From: Komagataella phaffii GS115
Taxonomy: Eukaryota; Ascomycota; Pichiomycetes; Pichiales; Pichiaceae
Direction of reading: 5' to 3'
Assembly (NCBI RefSeq): GCF_000027005.1
Contig: NC_012964.1
Span: 1,736,001-1,800,000, forward strand
DNA length: 64,000 nt
Shown here: positions 18,967 through 29,093 of the stretch, piece by piece
How positions within the stretch are numbered: the stretch's first letter is position 1
How the letters are laid out: each line of letters begins with the position of its first letter
Program-made: the position numbers and the translations under genes
The notes under the pieces: model-generated
What the model saw: the letters and a program-made list of their open reading frames with translations, nothing else
Told to the model about the DNA's origin: nothing
The model's database searches: none

Positions 18967-19998
18967 ATGTTGCAAGAGATGGGGTCAGAACAGAATGCAG
19001 GTGTTTTGACTCCAATGATTCGGGTAGATTACCGTCTACTGAGAGATAAAATTCTGCAAACACTGAAGGCCAGTGGGAAACATAGGATACTGGTTATACT
19101 AGTAGGACCCCCTGGCTCAGGTAAGTCTACAATTGCTGAACGATTACGGGATGATTTAAACAGCAAGCACCAAGTACTTCCAGAGCGGCCAACGAATGCT
19201 GGCGAGCCAGAGTCGAAAATTTCAACATTGCCGAGTAGGAATTGTCACTATGTTACTGATGAAATAGTGGATAATCTTCCCACTAGTTCCTCCGTTCGAG
19301 AATGCTCTGGTCAGAACTACCGGAATTCAGCAGGCATGAATGGTTGTTACAAAGATGTTGACGCCGATAACAACGTTGTTATTTCAAATAAGAGTAGAAA
19401 TCTGTCTACTATCAAAATATTAGCCTCGCCTGTTTCAGGTGGAAAGTTTTCGCAAGTTGTTCCTATGGATGGATTCCATCTTCCTCTAGATGTTCTGCCC
19501 TCGGAATTGTTGCCAACCCGAGGTTCCCCAGAAACATTTGATGTTCGACTGCTGGTGAAACTGATAGAACTGCTGATAGAAACCTGCAAAACGACCACAG
19601 CAGACTTTGTTCCCAATATATCAGTTCCTAGTTTTGACCATGCAGTAAAAGATCCAGTTCCTGACAGTATTCTACTTTCTCAACAAACTAGAGTGATTAT
19701 TATTGAAGGGCTTTATCTTCAATGCAAATTTGGAGAATGGTCTAAGATTAATCAGTTGATAGAAAAGAACAAGTTAAAGAATGGACTGAGAATTTTGTCG
19801 TGGCAGGTAGGGATTGATCCAATTGAGGCTCGCCAGCGTGTAGCACGAAGGCATTTGAAGAATGGTTTAGTATCCACTATACAAGAAGGGCTAGACAAGT
19901 ACGATTTTAATGACAGGATTAATAGGGATTTTATTACACTACATCAGGTTCCCACAGATTTGATTATAGATAATTCTGATAGGGAAATAGGAAAATGA
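18967..19998 (+). CDS. YFH7: P-loop kinase Yfh7 (phosphoribulokinase/uridine kinase-like)
   Basis: A 343-residue ATP-binding protein of the phosphoribulokinase/uridine kinase fold; the substrate of yeast Yfh7 is not firmly known. Walker A GPPGSGKST is at residues 47-55. The family-specific VVPMDGFHLPLDVL segment lies near 162-175, then TRGSPETFDVRLL, VPSFDHAVKDPVPD and IIIEGLYLQ. The C-terminal REVARRHLK-like helix here reads RVARRHLKNGLV. ATG at 18967 gives the longest frame; Met6 or Met17 are possible alternatives. It is divergent from ETF-alpha, 259 bp apart. Confidence 0.9.
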   Translation: MLQEMGSEQNAGVLTPMIRVDYRLLRDKILQTLKASGKHRILVILVGPPGSGKSTIAERLRDDLNSKHQVLPERPTNAGEPESKISTLPSRNCHYVTDEIVDNLPTSSSVRECSGQNYRNSAGMNGCYKDVDADNNVVISNKSRNLSTIKILASPVSGGKFSQVVPMDGFHLPLDVLPSELLPTRGSPETFDVRLLVKLIELLIETCKTTTADFVPNISVPSFDHAVKDPVPDSILLSQQTRVIIIEGLYLQCKFGEWSKINQLIEKNKLKNGLRILSWQVGIDPIEARQRVARRHLKNGLVSTIQEGLDKYDFNDRINRDFITLHQVPTDLIIDNSDREIGK

Positions 19999-20028
19999 CG
20001 CATAATATTTCTTGAAGCAGTCCCCGGA

Positions 20029-20539
20029 TCAGTATTTAGAAGATTGGTTGACCGTAGATGATGACTTGCTCTTTCTTCGTAGAATTAGGTTTGAAAGATT
20101 CAAGTTTAGGTCGAAGTCTTTGTTTTCGCTGATGTACAGACCTTCATCTTCCAAGGGCTTAGAAGGATATGATGCTGACCTGGGTTTAGATGAAACAGGG
20201 CTGGACTCAACATCCTCTGGGATAGGTGTTCGTGGAAATTCATTACGAACATGATGAGAATGTACGATGCTATCGTCGAACGAAATCATGGAGCTACCTC
20301 TAGATCTCTGTTTGTGGTTATCTTCCATAATGGAATGTACCTCCACAGAGGATACATTGGAGCTCAGTTGGTGCTCTCCTTGAGAATGCCAAGTTTCCAA
20401 TTTGGAGCTCTGGGTGTTTGCATGGCTACCATTAACATTGTCGCCCTCCTCATTATTATCTTCCTTCTCCTCTTCCTTCTCCTCCTCATTCTCCTCTTCC
20501 TCGTCATCATCATCGTCATAGCCTTCACCGTAGTCATCG

Positions 20540-20572
<33 letters not shown>

Positions 20573-22116
20573 ACATCATCATCATCATCGTCATCTTCGG
20601 TGGAGATTGACAAGGACAATCTATCTTTGGGTTTTAATTGATCCAATACTATGGTGTCCAGGTTTTCTTCAGCCTCATTGATAGTATTGGTATTCTTACC
20701 TGTCATTAAAGGGGATCTTAATGACCCATCAAATACCTTTCGTATAACGTCCATACGTGGTGATTGAGGTCGACCCTCGTAGTCTGGGTGATCAAGGTGA
20801 GAACTAAGATAATCGTCATTCAAGTTTGGGATAGCCAATGGACCGCTATTGTTGAGTAACTTGTAGACGTATGCCTTATTTATGGCCGATGGGTCATGTT
20901 CATGGTCAATGTGTGAAGTTGTTTTAGTTGAAGTCAAAGTGCCATTCTTGGTAATCCAAGGGTGGGAAAGCAACTCATCCAAAGAGAATCTTGTTTCTGG
21001 GTCTAAGGTTAACAAATTGGAAACTAGGTCCTTTGCTTCATTAGAAATTTCATCCCACCAGGGACTGAGAAAGCAATAGTCATTCTCACTAATCTTTTTG
21101 GAAAGGACTACTGGATCGTTATCATAAAATGGTGGAAAACCGCACAAACATGTATAAAGGATGCAGCCAATAGCCCAGATGTCTATTTTATATGAGTAGA
21201 ACTCATCACGTATGATTTCCGGAGCAGTATACCCAATCGTGCCGCAGGGAGTTTTGGTTTTGCTAGATCCGGTTAGCAAGTACTTAGAGAGGCCAAAATC
21301 GCACACTTTAATAAGTCCTATTTCAGCTCCACCTAAGCCCTCAGTGAACTTCCCTTCGTCCACTTTCTTAGCGTCATCAGACTCTCGTTTATGGGCTCTT
21401 ACTTCCTCTGGCGATCTCTGACTATATGGAATCGGTTCAAAAAGTAAATTTTCGGGCTTCAAGTCTCGATGTATAATCCCAATTTCTTGGTGTAAATAGT
21501 TTACCGCTTGAGCCAATTGGGTTATAATGTGTCGTGATACATCCTCTGAAAGATAAGTATACTTGATGATCTGATTGAAGATTTCACCTCCTCTGACCAA
21601 TTCCAATACTAAGTAACAGTAACTACTGTCTTCATTATTGATATATTCGTATAGTCTTGTCACGTTAGGGTGGTTTAACCTCTTCATAATAGAGATTTCT
21701 TTCAAAACATTGTTCAGTTTTTGTTTAGTCATCTGTGACTTGTCAATAATCTTGATCGCAACATCACGACGCTTATTTTCTACAGGATATCTTCCGTCTA
21801 TAGCTTGATAAACATTGGAGAAGGCACCGCGGCCAATCAATTGGACTAATTCATAACAGCGCGGGAGATCATAATATTTGGATTGGTCAATGGATGGAGT
21901 ACTTGGATCTGCCTGCTCCTTATCGGCGTCTGTATCTTCTACTATTATTACTGGGTCCGGACTGTTAGAATCTGGCTCCACGGGAGATGTAGGTTCCGAT
22001 GCTGCTGCATTGTCCTTATTGGATTGGCCCTTGGGTTGAACTCGGGACTTCCTTCGCCGATCTTTCTCCGAATCGTGTGGTCGTATCAACTGTTTGAGGT
22101 TATCAAAAAGTGTCAT
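20029..22116 (-). CDS. RCK2: Ser/Thr protein kinase Rck2-like (MAPKAP/CaMK group)
   Basis: A 695-residue protein kinase. In S. cerevisiae, Rck2 acts below the Hog1 MAP kinase in osmotic and oxidative stress. The kinase domain runs from about residue 88 to 405: glycine loop GRGAFSNVY at 95-103, VAIKII, catalytic HRDLKPEN, CDFGLS, and TIGYTAPE after TKTPCGT. A 35-residue insert sits between DLKPENLLFE and IKVCDFG, as in fungal Rck kinases. The tail is unusual, with a nearly pure Asp then Glu tract encoded at about 20440-20600. A MAPK-docking and regulatory tail is expected by analogy, but I cannot point to it with certainty. Confidence 0.85.
20440..20600. repeat. RCK2: Trinucleotide-rich tract (ATC/CTC) encoding a long Asp/Glu run
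   Basis: On the plus strand this is CAT/ATC repeats (densest at 20533-20597) followed upstream by CTC/TTC repeats, read on the minus strand as GAT and GAG/GAA codons. It encodes about 45 almost uninterrupted acidic residues in the kinase tail. Such repeats are prone to slippage. Confidence 0.9.
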
Positions 22117-22330
22117 AATGAGCCGAATATTCCCTTCAAATCAAAATGGTATCAATAGGAACTTCAGGCCAAGGGTTCAGCGCAGACACGAGGAGAGCTA
22201 AGAGGTAAAGAAGTGTGATTCTACTAGGTGAAAGGTTATAGGGAAGAAGGGTTTTCGCGATAATGTGACATGATTAAATAGCGATAGATACCATACCCGG
22301 TTCTGACATCGTTCTTAAATTAAAAATATG

Positions 22331-23269
22331 CTAAAAGTTTGCTGCAGCATTTGAAGTACCTCTATAGTTCGTAGAAGGGATTGGCATGTTACCAAAAGCC
22401 GAGATATCATCACCCGGACCTGCTTCAGAGGGTTCATGCTTGTTGTTGCGCCAAAACATTAGTGAGCCTAAGAAACCATTACTAGGACGCTGAACGTAGT
22501 GACCATCCGCGTCGACGTAGTCTGACTCCATATGGTTCTTTTTCGTGATGGAGTTTGGAGGCGAAGTGGAAGCATGCTTTCGACGCCACCACCATAACAG
22601 AACCACCAGTCCGAATATTACTGGGACCCCAACTCCCACTACCACTCCAATCACAATATTTCTGTCCTTCTCAGAGAAACCGGAGTTGTTGTCGGAAGAA
22701 TTCTGGTTAACCGAAAGAGATGGTGATTCAGCGATAGTGGAACTGCTCGTGCTAGAAGTAGAACTTGACTCAGAGCTGGAACTAGAACTGGTAGTTGGGA
22801 CCTCGGTACTGGAGGTTGTGTTGTCATTAGTTGTGGGATCTGTGGTTGGATCAGTTGAACCAGTATTAGTAGATGTTGTGGGTATAGTTGTAGAAGCTTC
22901 AGAGGTAGTGGGCTCTACCGTTGAGGTTGAAGAAGGAGTAACATTGGTGGAAGTTTCTGTTTCCTCTGTCTCCTCCTCAGTTGCAGTGGGTGTCTCATTA
23001 GTGTCATTAGAAAAGAAAGAAGAGGTGAACGCTGAGGACGTGGTAGTTTCCGACGACGATTCCGTGGAACTAGTGGGTAAGAAACTCGATTCAGTTGAGG
23101 ACTGTGTGTCAGAAGTGAAATCATCACTAGAAGTCAAACTAATAGACGAAGAGTTCCCATCATCACGACGGAAAAAAGATGGATTGCGAGTATTCACACC
23201 AAGCTCATCGGCACAAGCAAACACGTTTGCAAATAATAGCCATAAAACCCAAACTGAACCCAGGATCAT
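22331..23269 (-). CDS. Mucin-like type I membrane protein, possible cell-wall stress sensor
   Basis: A 312-residue protein with a signal peptide (residues 1-19, ending ANVFACA), a possible Kex2 site RR at 34-35, a Ser/Thr-rich ectodomain of about 160 residues with several N-glycosylation sequons, one membrane helix at about 205-228 and a cytosolic tail of about 85 residues. The helix is followed by RRKH. This is the layout of Mid2/Mtl1/Wsc-type sensors that signal to Rho1 and the cell-wall integrity pathway, but no WSC cysteine domain is present. The tail contains DYVDADGHYVQ, possibly a conserved motif. Orthology to a named sensor is not established. Confidence 0.6.
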   Translation of the reverse strand: MILGSVWVLWLLFANVFACADELGVNTRNPSFFRRDDGNSSSISLTSSDDFTSDTQSSTESSFLPTSSTESSSETTTSSAFTSSFFSNDTNETPTATEEETEETETSTNVTPSSTSTVEPTTSEASTTIPTTSTNTGSTDPTTDPTTNDNTTSSTEVPTTSSSSSSESSSTSSTSSSTIAESPSLSVNQNSSDNNSGFSEKDRNIVIGVVVGVGVPVIFGLVVLLWWWRRKHASTSPPNSITKKNHMESDYVDADGHYVQRPSNGFLGSLMFWRNNKHEPSEAGPGDDISAFGNMPIPSTNYRGTSNAAANF

Positions 23270-23544
23270 ATTGCTTGTCCTTGAAGAAAAAAAAATCAGC
23301 GACTAAATATAGATCTAAAGATAGAACTAACTTCTCGCTCCTGTTTTTTTGGTGTAGATACTGGGTGCATCCGACATCCAATCCCTACCTAAGTAAGAGT
23401 TTCGTGCCTTAGATTTACTTTTCGGTTTCGGCTCCTTGGATCACACTACACTGCCCCTATGAGTTCTTCGCGAGCCAAAAGAAAAAAAAAAGAATTCAGC
23501 CAGTGTATCTGTTTTTCTCCTCTTTTGTTTCCTTGCACAGTGAC

Positions 23545-24681
23545 ATGAATCCTATTAAGGCTGTTGTGGTTCTCTTTGACCGTTACTTCTACAGTGAAAA
23601 ACAGAGTGAATGCAGTGATCTGGACTTGCGTGTCAAACCCGACTGGAAACAGTTGCGGACAAGGATCAGAACTATGCCTACGTGTGACATATGTCATTAT
23701 GCCTTTCTTTTGTCTGTTATGATGATATCCATAATAGTTTCTCCCGTGCACATATTATTCAAGCTAGTGGTCATAATAGGACTTGCCACTATCTTCATTG
23801 TCCCTCTGACGTCGCAGTTCTTTTGGTCGGCTCTCCCTATACTCACTTGGGTGGGCCTGTTTTTCAACATGCCATTTATTCCTGTTTGGATCAAACCTGC
23901 CATTACTGTTCAGTCATTACCTGCACTAGAGACAATACTTTATGGAGATAATCTTAGTGATATCTTGGCAGCTTCACCCAATGCTTTTCTGGATCTGTTG
24001 GCCTGGCTTCCATATGGTATTATTCACTTCGCTTTCCCGTTCATCCTGGCTGCATTGTTGTTTGTTTTTGGTCCACCCCGCTGTCTAAGGGCCTATGCAT
24101 TTGCTTTTGGTTACATGAACCTGATCGGTGTCATTACTCAACTACTGTTCCCTGCTGCTCCACCGTGGTACAGATTACTTCACAACCTTGAACCCGCTAA
24201 TTACTCAATGAACGGATCACCCGGAGGGCTAGGACGTATTGATCAATTGTTTGGTTTTGACATGTACACAACGACCTTTTCCAAGACGTCACCGATCATT
24301 TTTGGAGCTTTTCCCTCCTTACATTCAGGCTCTGCAGTCATGGAAGCTCTGTTTTTCAGTTACTTATTCCCTCGACTGTCTTGGGTAGCGTGTGCGTATG
24401 TTTCATGGCTGTGGTGGTCCACCATGTACCTTTCACACCATTACTTTATTGATCTTACAGGAGGCGCTGTCCTCTCGTTGACCATATTCACATATACCAA
24501 GTACCGTCATTTACCGATGCGCAGCCTAAAGTGCTGGTGCCGATGGTCATACACCTCTATCGAGAAGTTTGATGCTTACTCTTCGAATCCATTGCGAGGG
24601 AAAACATCTGCTGACGTCGTCATTGAGCTTGACGAATCTTTTTCATCATCGTCATCTTCTACTAATCTTAATTGGGTTTAA
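23545..24681 (+). CDS. AUR1: Inositol phosphorylceramide synthase catalytic subunit Aur1
   Basis: A 378-residue multispanning Golgi enzyme that transfers phosphoinositol from phosphatidylinositol to ceramide; it is the target of aureobasidin A. I start at ATG 23545 (MNPIKAVVVLFDRYF), since the upstream in-frame extension is unlike the family. PAP2-type catalytic motifs are intact: LFPAAPPWY, GAFPSLHSGSA with the catalytic His, and STMYLSHHYFIDLTGG. The segment ETILYGDNLSDILA is diagnostic of Aur1. Length is slightly below S. cerevisiae Aur1 (401), the difference being in the C-terminal tail. Confidence 0.97.
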   Translation: MNPIKAVVVLFDRYFYSEKQSECSDLDLRVKPDWKQLRTRIRTMPTCDICHYAFLLSVMMISIIVSPVHILFKLVVIIGLATIFIVPLTSQFFWSALPILTWVGLFFNMPFIPVWIKPAITVQSLPALETILYGDNLSDILAASPNAFLDLLAWLPYGIIHFAFPFILAALLFVFGPPRCLRAYAFAFGYMNLIGVITQLLFPAAPPWYRLLHNLEPANYSMNGSPGGLGRIDQLFGFDMYTTTFSKTSPIIFGAFPSLHSGSAVMEALFFSYLFPRLSWVACAYVSWLWWSTMYLSHHYFIDLTGGAVLSLTIFTYTKYRHLPMRSLKCWCRWSYTSIEKFDAYSSNPLRGKTSADVVIELDESFSSSSSSTNLNWV

Positions 24682-24866
24682 AAAAGTATTTTGCATACTT
24701 ATTCTCTCTGTACATTATCTGTTGTATCATTATATCATAATAAAGTAATACACTCCATCCATACCAACCAAAAGCATGAATATCCCAAGTCGCGCATCCG
24801 CACGATTAGAAGCTAGTAATCACGAAAAAACATAATGTAAACCACTCTAGTCTCAACAAGTGTACC

Positions 24867-25151
24867 ATGTCAGAAGTACTAAAAATAGATTATTCAAGGC
24901 AACCACAGCTCACTCTTTTGGAAGCCAACATATTACAGCAATACCAACGGCTAGCTTTGCTTTTACGAAGATTGTCTTCAGAAATAGCGAGAATCACTGC
25001 TCAACCAATGTCCCAACTAATTGATAATTTGTCAGGACTGGAAAAGAAATTGAGCCTTGTATCAACGTTGTTCAAAGGCGCCGTATACTCCTTGTTTTTG
25101 CAGCAGGAGAACAACGAACAGAGACAACACGAAAATCACGAAAACTACTAA
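24867..25151 (+). CDS. DAD3: DASH/Dam1 complex subunit Dad3
   Basis: A 94-residue protein of the outer-kinetochore Dam1/DASH ring that couples chromosomes to microtubules. The pattern LTLLEANILQQYQRLALLL near the start and KKLSLVSTLFKGAVYSLFLQQ near the end matches Dad3, and the length agrees with the family (94 in S. cerevisiae). The sequence is predicted helical and coiled. It lies close to ARC40, with only ADE13 between; as I recall, DAD3 and ARC40 are also neighbours in S. cerevisiae. Confidence 0.9.
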   Translation: MSEVLKIDYSRQPQLTLLEANILQQYQRLALLLRRLSSEIARITAQPMSQLIDNLSGLEKKLSLVSTLFKGAVYSLFLQQENNEQRQHENHENY

Positions 25152-25188
25152 TTCAAATCTACTTACAAACAAGGAAACGAAACTGAAT

Positions 25189-26634
25189 TTACACACTCAA
25201 CTTGACAGCTTCATCGTTGATATAACTTTGGTAAGGCTTTAGGGCTTCAGCAACAGTTACCTTAACGAATTTTTCAGTTTGCTGAGGAGCACGACCAACA
25301 AAGGTCGATGGATCCAACAGTTTCTCAAGATCATCCCAGATCGGTTTGAAATATTCGGTATTCTTAATACGTTCGATCAGATCGTTGTCACCACCCTGTT
25401 CTTTAACTACAGCAGCAGCTTGGTGAGACAAGACACGAATTTCTTCGTGACAATCTTGACGGGAGCCACCGTTCTCGACCATGGCCATAATGATGTTCTC
25501 AGTTGCCATGAATGGGAGCTCTGACTTGATTCTGCGCTCAATCACTTTAGGGTAAACCACCAAACCAGATGTAATGTTCAACAGTGTTGACAGTAGAATG
25601 TCAGCGGTCAAGAAAGCTGAAGGAAGCGAGATACGACGAATGGCCGAATCGTCCAAAGTTCTCTCAAACCATTGCACAGCAGAGGTTTGAAAAACATCCT
25701 GGTACAGAGATCCCAAGTGCCTAGCCAAAGAGCAGACGCGCTCGGATCTCATTGGGTTTCGCTTGTAAGCCATAGCAGAAGAACCAATCTGTGACTTTTC
25801 GAACGGTTCCTCAATTTCTTTCAAGTTTGCTAACAAACGGATATCAGTAGCCATTTTGTGGGCAGTGGCACCCAAAGATGATAATGGAGCAACTGCATCA
25901 ATATCAATCTTTCGGGAATATGTTTGACCAGTACAAGGATAAGCATGGTCAAATCCGAGCAACTCCACGATTTTTTCATCCAACTCGTCGACCTTATCAT
26001 GGTTACCATGGAAAAGGGATAAGAAGGAGGCTTGAGTTCCAGTGGTTCCCTTAGCACCACGCAAACCAATGTCGTCTCTGGCACGTTGCATGTTACGCAA
26101 ATCCCACAATAACTCCTGCAACCAAAGAGTAGAACGTTTCCCCACGGTGGTTAATTGAGCTGGTTGAAAGTGAGTCCAACCGAGAACAGGCAGATCCTTG
26201 TATTCAAGTGCAAATTTGGATAAACGGTCAATCACATTAACCAACTTGGGGATCAGTATGTCGTAAGCATCACGCAAAAAGATCAGATCTGCGTTGTCAG
26301 TGACATAACATGAAGTGGCTCCCAAGTGAATAATTCCAGCAGCTGCAGGGCACGTCTTACCGAAAGTGTGAACGTGGGCCATGACATCATGACGAACAAT
26401 AGCCTCTTCCTTCTTTGCATCTTCAATTTCCTCGTCAGTGATCTCCAAATGTTTCTCCATCTCGGCGATGGCCTCATCAGTGATCATTTCAAGACCAACC
26501 TCCTTTTCAGCTTTGGCCAGAGTCAACCACAATTTTCTCCAGGTGGAAAAACGGTGACGTAAAGAGAAGATTTTAGACATCTCATCCGAGGCGTATCTGG
26601 AAGACAGTGGGGTAGCGTATTTATCGTTAGACAT
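25189..26634 (-). CDS. ADE13: Adenylosuccinate lyase Ade13
   Basis: A 481-residue purine biosynthetic enzyme of the fumarase/aspartase superfamily that splits fumarate from SAICAR and from adenylosuccinate. The superfamily signature is seen as [18 protein letters not shown] at about residues 282-299, and the [11 protein letters not shown] and [12 protein letters not shown] active-site blocks are intact. Length equals that of S. cerevisiae Ade13 (482). Codons are biased as for an abundant enzyme. A TGACTC site 86 bp upstream fits Bas1/Gcn4 control of purine genes. Confidence 0.97.
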   Translation of the reverse strand: MSNDKYATPLSSRYASDEMSKIFSLRHRFSTWRKLWLTLAKAEKEVGLEMITDEAIAEMEKHLEITDEEIEDAKKEEAIVRHDVMAHVHTFGKTCPAAAGIIHLGATSCYVTDNADLIFLRDAYDILIPKLVNVIDRLSKFALEYKDLPVLGWTHFQPAQLTTVGKRSTLWLQELLWDLRNMQRARDDIGLRGAKGTTGTQASFLSLFHGNHDKVDELDEKIVELLGFDHAYPCTGQTYSRKIDIDAVAPLSSLGATAHKMATDIRLLANLKEIEEPFEKSQIGSSAMAYKRNPMRSERVCSLARHLGSLYQDVFQTSAVQWFERTLDDSAIRRISLPSAFLTADILLSTLLNITSGLVVYPKVIERRIKSELPFMATENIIMAMVENGGSRQDCHEEIRVLSHQAAAVVKEQGGDNDLIERIKNTEYFKPIWDDLEKLLDPSTFVGRAPQQTEKFVKVTVAEALKPYQSYINDEAVKLSV

Positions 26635-26719
26635 TGGTAGCGTAGTTCTTAGGGCGGACTGAACAAAGAGGAAAGAAGGAACTATTTATTTAGGCATCTC
26701 ATCAATTTATTGCCTGACA

Positions 26720-26725
26720 GAGTCA
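26720..26725 (-). promoter_or_regulatory. TGACTC Bas1/Gcn4-type site upstream of ADE13
   Basis: On the minus strand the hexamer TGACTC lies 86 bp before the ADE13 ATG. Bas1 and Gcn4 recognise this core at purine genes in S. cerevisiae; only the core matches, so support is modest. Confidence 0.4.
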
Positions 26726-26908
26726 GCTAATTGAGAGGGGTCGCGCAAGTTTAGTAGGAAGTCTTCTCAGTCAAACCCAGTGGGCCGACCAACCAAGCGC
26801 GATTCTGTCATGAAATTGATTCTGGTTGTTTCCTTCTCGTCCTCTTTTTACAATATACCCCGTCTTTTTTTTAGAGTTCGTTGTTAAATATCAGTCGAGA
26901 GTCTCCTG

Positions 26909-28000
26909 ATGTCTGCGTTGAATCTTTCCAAGAATCCGATATACGACCATTGCTTTTCTCAAGATAGAAAAACTGTCGCCATCACCAAAGAAAATGATGT
27001 TTTGTTGTTCGATGTTTCCGGTGCTAAGCCATCTCTCATCACTACCTTAACACACCATGACAAACCAGTTACTGCGGTAGACATCTCCTCTGACGGAAAG
27101 ATTGTTACATGCTCTCAGGATAGAAACGCCCTTGTATGGGAGCCTTCCGGTGATGGAAAGACATATAAACCGACTTTGGTATTGTTGCGAATTAACAGAG
27201 CCGCTACGTGTGCAAGATGGGCCCCCAACGGGAAAAAGTTTGCAGTAGGATCAAGTGATAGAGTGGTTGCTATATGCTACTATGAGGCAGAAAATGATTG
27301 GTGGATTTCAAAGCATCTAAAGAAACCTTTGCGTTCCACCATCTTATCCGTAGATTGGCACCCAAATAATGTTCTTTTGGCCTGTGGCTCTGCTGATGGA
27401 CACGTAAGAGTGTTTTCTACATACATCAAATCTGTGGATTCGAAGCCTGACCCCTCGGTGTGGGGTGAACGCCTACCCTTTCAAACATTATGTGCCGATT
27501 ATATCAGTAACTCTGGGGGTAGTTGGATTCATGACGTCTCCTTTTCACCAGGCGCTGAGTTTTTGGCATTTGTGTCACATGATGGGAACGTGAATATTGT
27601 TTATCCTTCTCCTCCTGTCGGCTCTGAACCTGGCGTGCCTGCTGCCTATTTTGAAGTCAGAACCCGTCATTTACCATTCAAATCGCTCACGTTCATCAAT
27701 GACAATAAACTGGTGGCTGGTGGATTTGATGCCCACCCAGTAGTATTTGAGGGTTCTGAGCAAGGCTGGCAGCTCACCAAGTCCATTGATGATCCAACGG
27801 AAGCAAAGAAACATGTCCAGGAGGAGCAGTCTGCCATTGATCTTTTCAAATCAATGGATTTGAAGGGTAAATCAGGTTCTAAGTTTTCGGAGTCTCTTCC
27901 TACCATTCACCAAAATTCAATCACCAAAGTAAAACTCTACAGTCCAAACTCAATATCCACCTCAGGCAATGATGGTAAAGTTGTTGTCTTCAAAGTTTAG
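26909..28000 (+). CDS. ARC40: Arp2/3 complex subunit Arc40 (ARPC1)
   Basis: A 363-residue WD40 beta-propeller subunit of the Arp2/3 actin-nucleating complex at cortical patches. Recognisable blocks are SKNPIYDHCFSQDRKTVAI at the N-terminus, TCSQDRNALVWEP, INRAATCARWAPNGKKFAVGSS, LKKPLRSTILSVDWHPNNVLLACGSADG and the C-terminal TSGNDGKVVVFKV. The propeller insert near residue 290-315 with a Lys/Glu-rich loop is typical of ARPC1. Length is close to S. cerevisiae Arc40 (384). Confidence 0.95.
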   Translation: MSALNLSKNPIYDHCFSQDRKTVAITKENDVLLFDVSGAKPSLITTLTHHDKPVTAVDISSDGKIVTCSQDRNALVWEPSGDGKTYKPTLVLLRINRAATCARWAPNGKKFAVGSSDRVVAICYYEAENDWWISKHLKKPLRSTILSVDWHPNNVLLACGSADGHVRVFSTYIKSVDSKPDPSVWGERLPFQTLCADYISNSGGSWIHDVSFSPGAEFLAFVSHDGNVNIVYPSPPVGSEPGVPAAYFEVRTRHLPFKSLTFINDNKLVAGGFDAHPVVFEGSEQGWQLTKSIDDPTEAKKHVQEEQSAIDLFKSMDLKGKSGSKFSESLPTIHQNSITKVKLYSPNSISTSGNDGKVVVFKV

Positions 28001-28142
28001 ATTACGTAATTTAATAGGTACTGGGTTACACATCCAAACACCCAATCGGTATGTTAAGCAGGGCAATGTATTTCGATAAACCCTCCAGCAGCAATAGCAG
28101 TGGAGTTCATTTTGTAACAAGATTATAGGTCGTTCAATCTCA

Positions 28143-29093
28143 ATGTCCGAGGCACAGTCAACAACTAACACACACTCTGAACGTAAGAGGAAGGTTCTAA
28201 GGAAAAAGCCTGAATCCAAAATGTCAGCAAAGCGTCATGTTTGGTTAGCAGGGCATATCCTGACTTTGGTGTTTGGTATTGCTTACGATGTATTGTACGT
28301 TACGCTGAGATCCCGTTCGACTTGGTTAGCTCCTCTGTTTTATCGAATTTCGTTGCTAGGAGTTCTTGCTTGCTACACATTAACAATTCTAACAGTTTTT
28401 GGTTCCAGAGCAATACCCTCATATTTTACGCTTTTAGCAACGGAGAATTTCAGATACCTGTTGGTTGCCATTATATGGTTTTTTAGCGGCAATTCACTGT
28501 TCAAGCTCTTACCATACACTTTAATTTCGATCCTGCACCTCGGTAAGTACTTCAAGCTTAATCCAATTCTCAGGTTAGAGCCTATTTTCAAGAAAATTAT
28601 TGTGTACAATGAGCTCTACGTCATGTTAGTGATACTGGCGGATACATTTATGCTACGCGGTGATTCAGGGTTTGCCCTCGTGGGCTACATTATGATTTAT
28701 TGGTTGCGTCTGCTCTACTCACCCCAGTCCAGACAGGTATTGTATTTCTTCATCATCAGATTGGATGGTTTGGTTAAGTCTCAAAAAAACAAGTACATGG
28801 TTAGCATTTGGGACAACTTTATTGACTACCTGAAAAGAAATCAGGACTACGACGCTGCATTCGTCGAGGAAGAAAACAAGACTGCTGAAACTTCAGCCCC
28901 CGTCACAAAAGAAAAAACAATAAATTCCGCTCATATGTCTAGTAAGGAACATCTGGTTAATTCAGTGATTTCTGGAGTATCAAAAGTTGGAGGAGGAATC
29001 TCAGGCGGTGTCAGTAAGGGGGTCGGAGCCCCAAAGAAGGTTCTTTCAATGGCAAGTTCAAAGATTCCTGGAAGGCGTGGGTCTGGTGGCTGA
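28143..29093 (+). CDS. POM33: Nuclear pore/ER membrane protein Pom33/Per33 (TMEM33 family)
   Basis: A 316-residue multispanning protein; homologues shape tubular ER and help place nuclear pores. A basic N-terminus (ERKRKVLRKKPESK) precedes four hydrophobic regions between about residues 35 and 200. Family blocks seen are HILTLVFGIAYDVLYV, FRYLLVAIIWFFSGNSLFKLLPYTLIS and YWLRLLYSPQSRQV. The tail is Gly/Ser/Lys-rich with repeated GGGISGGVSKG-type words that may form an amphipathic, membrane-sensing end. Pom33 and Per33 are paralogues in S. cerevisiae; a single ancestral form is likely here. Confidence 0.88.
   Translation: MSEAQSTTNTHSERKRKVLRKKPESKMSAKRHVWLAGHILTLVFGIAYDVLYVTLRSRSTWLAPLFYRISLLGVLACYTLTILTVFGSRAIPSYFTLLATENFRYLLVAIIWFFSGNSLFKLLPYTLISILHLGKYFKLNPILRLEPIFKKIIVYNELYVMLVILADTFMLRGDSGFALVGYIMIYWLRLLYSPQSRQVLYFFIIRLDGLVKSQKNKYMVSIWDNFIDYLKRNQDYDAAFVEEENKTAETSAPVTKEKTINSAHMSSKEHLVNSVISGVSKVGGGISGGVSKGVGAPKKVLSMASSKIPGRRGSGG

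Noticed and set aside
20251..20610. 119-codon plus-strand ORF rich in Ile/Leu/Val
   Set aside because: It is the antisense of the RCK2 acidic repeat, where GAT/GAG codons read as ATC/CTC on the other strand.
22545..23306. 253-codon plus-strand ORF rich in Val/Glu/Ser
   Set aside because: Antisense shadow of the Ser/Thr-rich sensor gene; no independent support.
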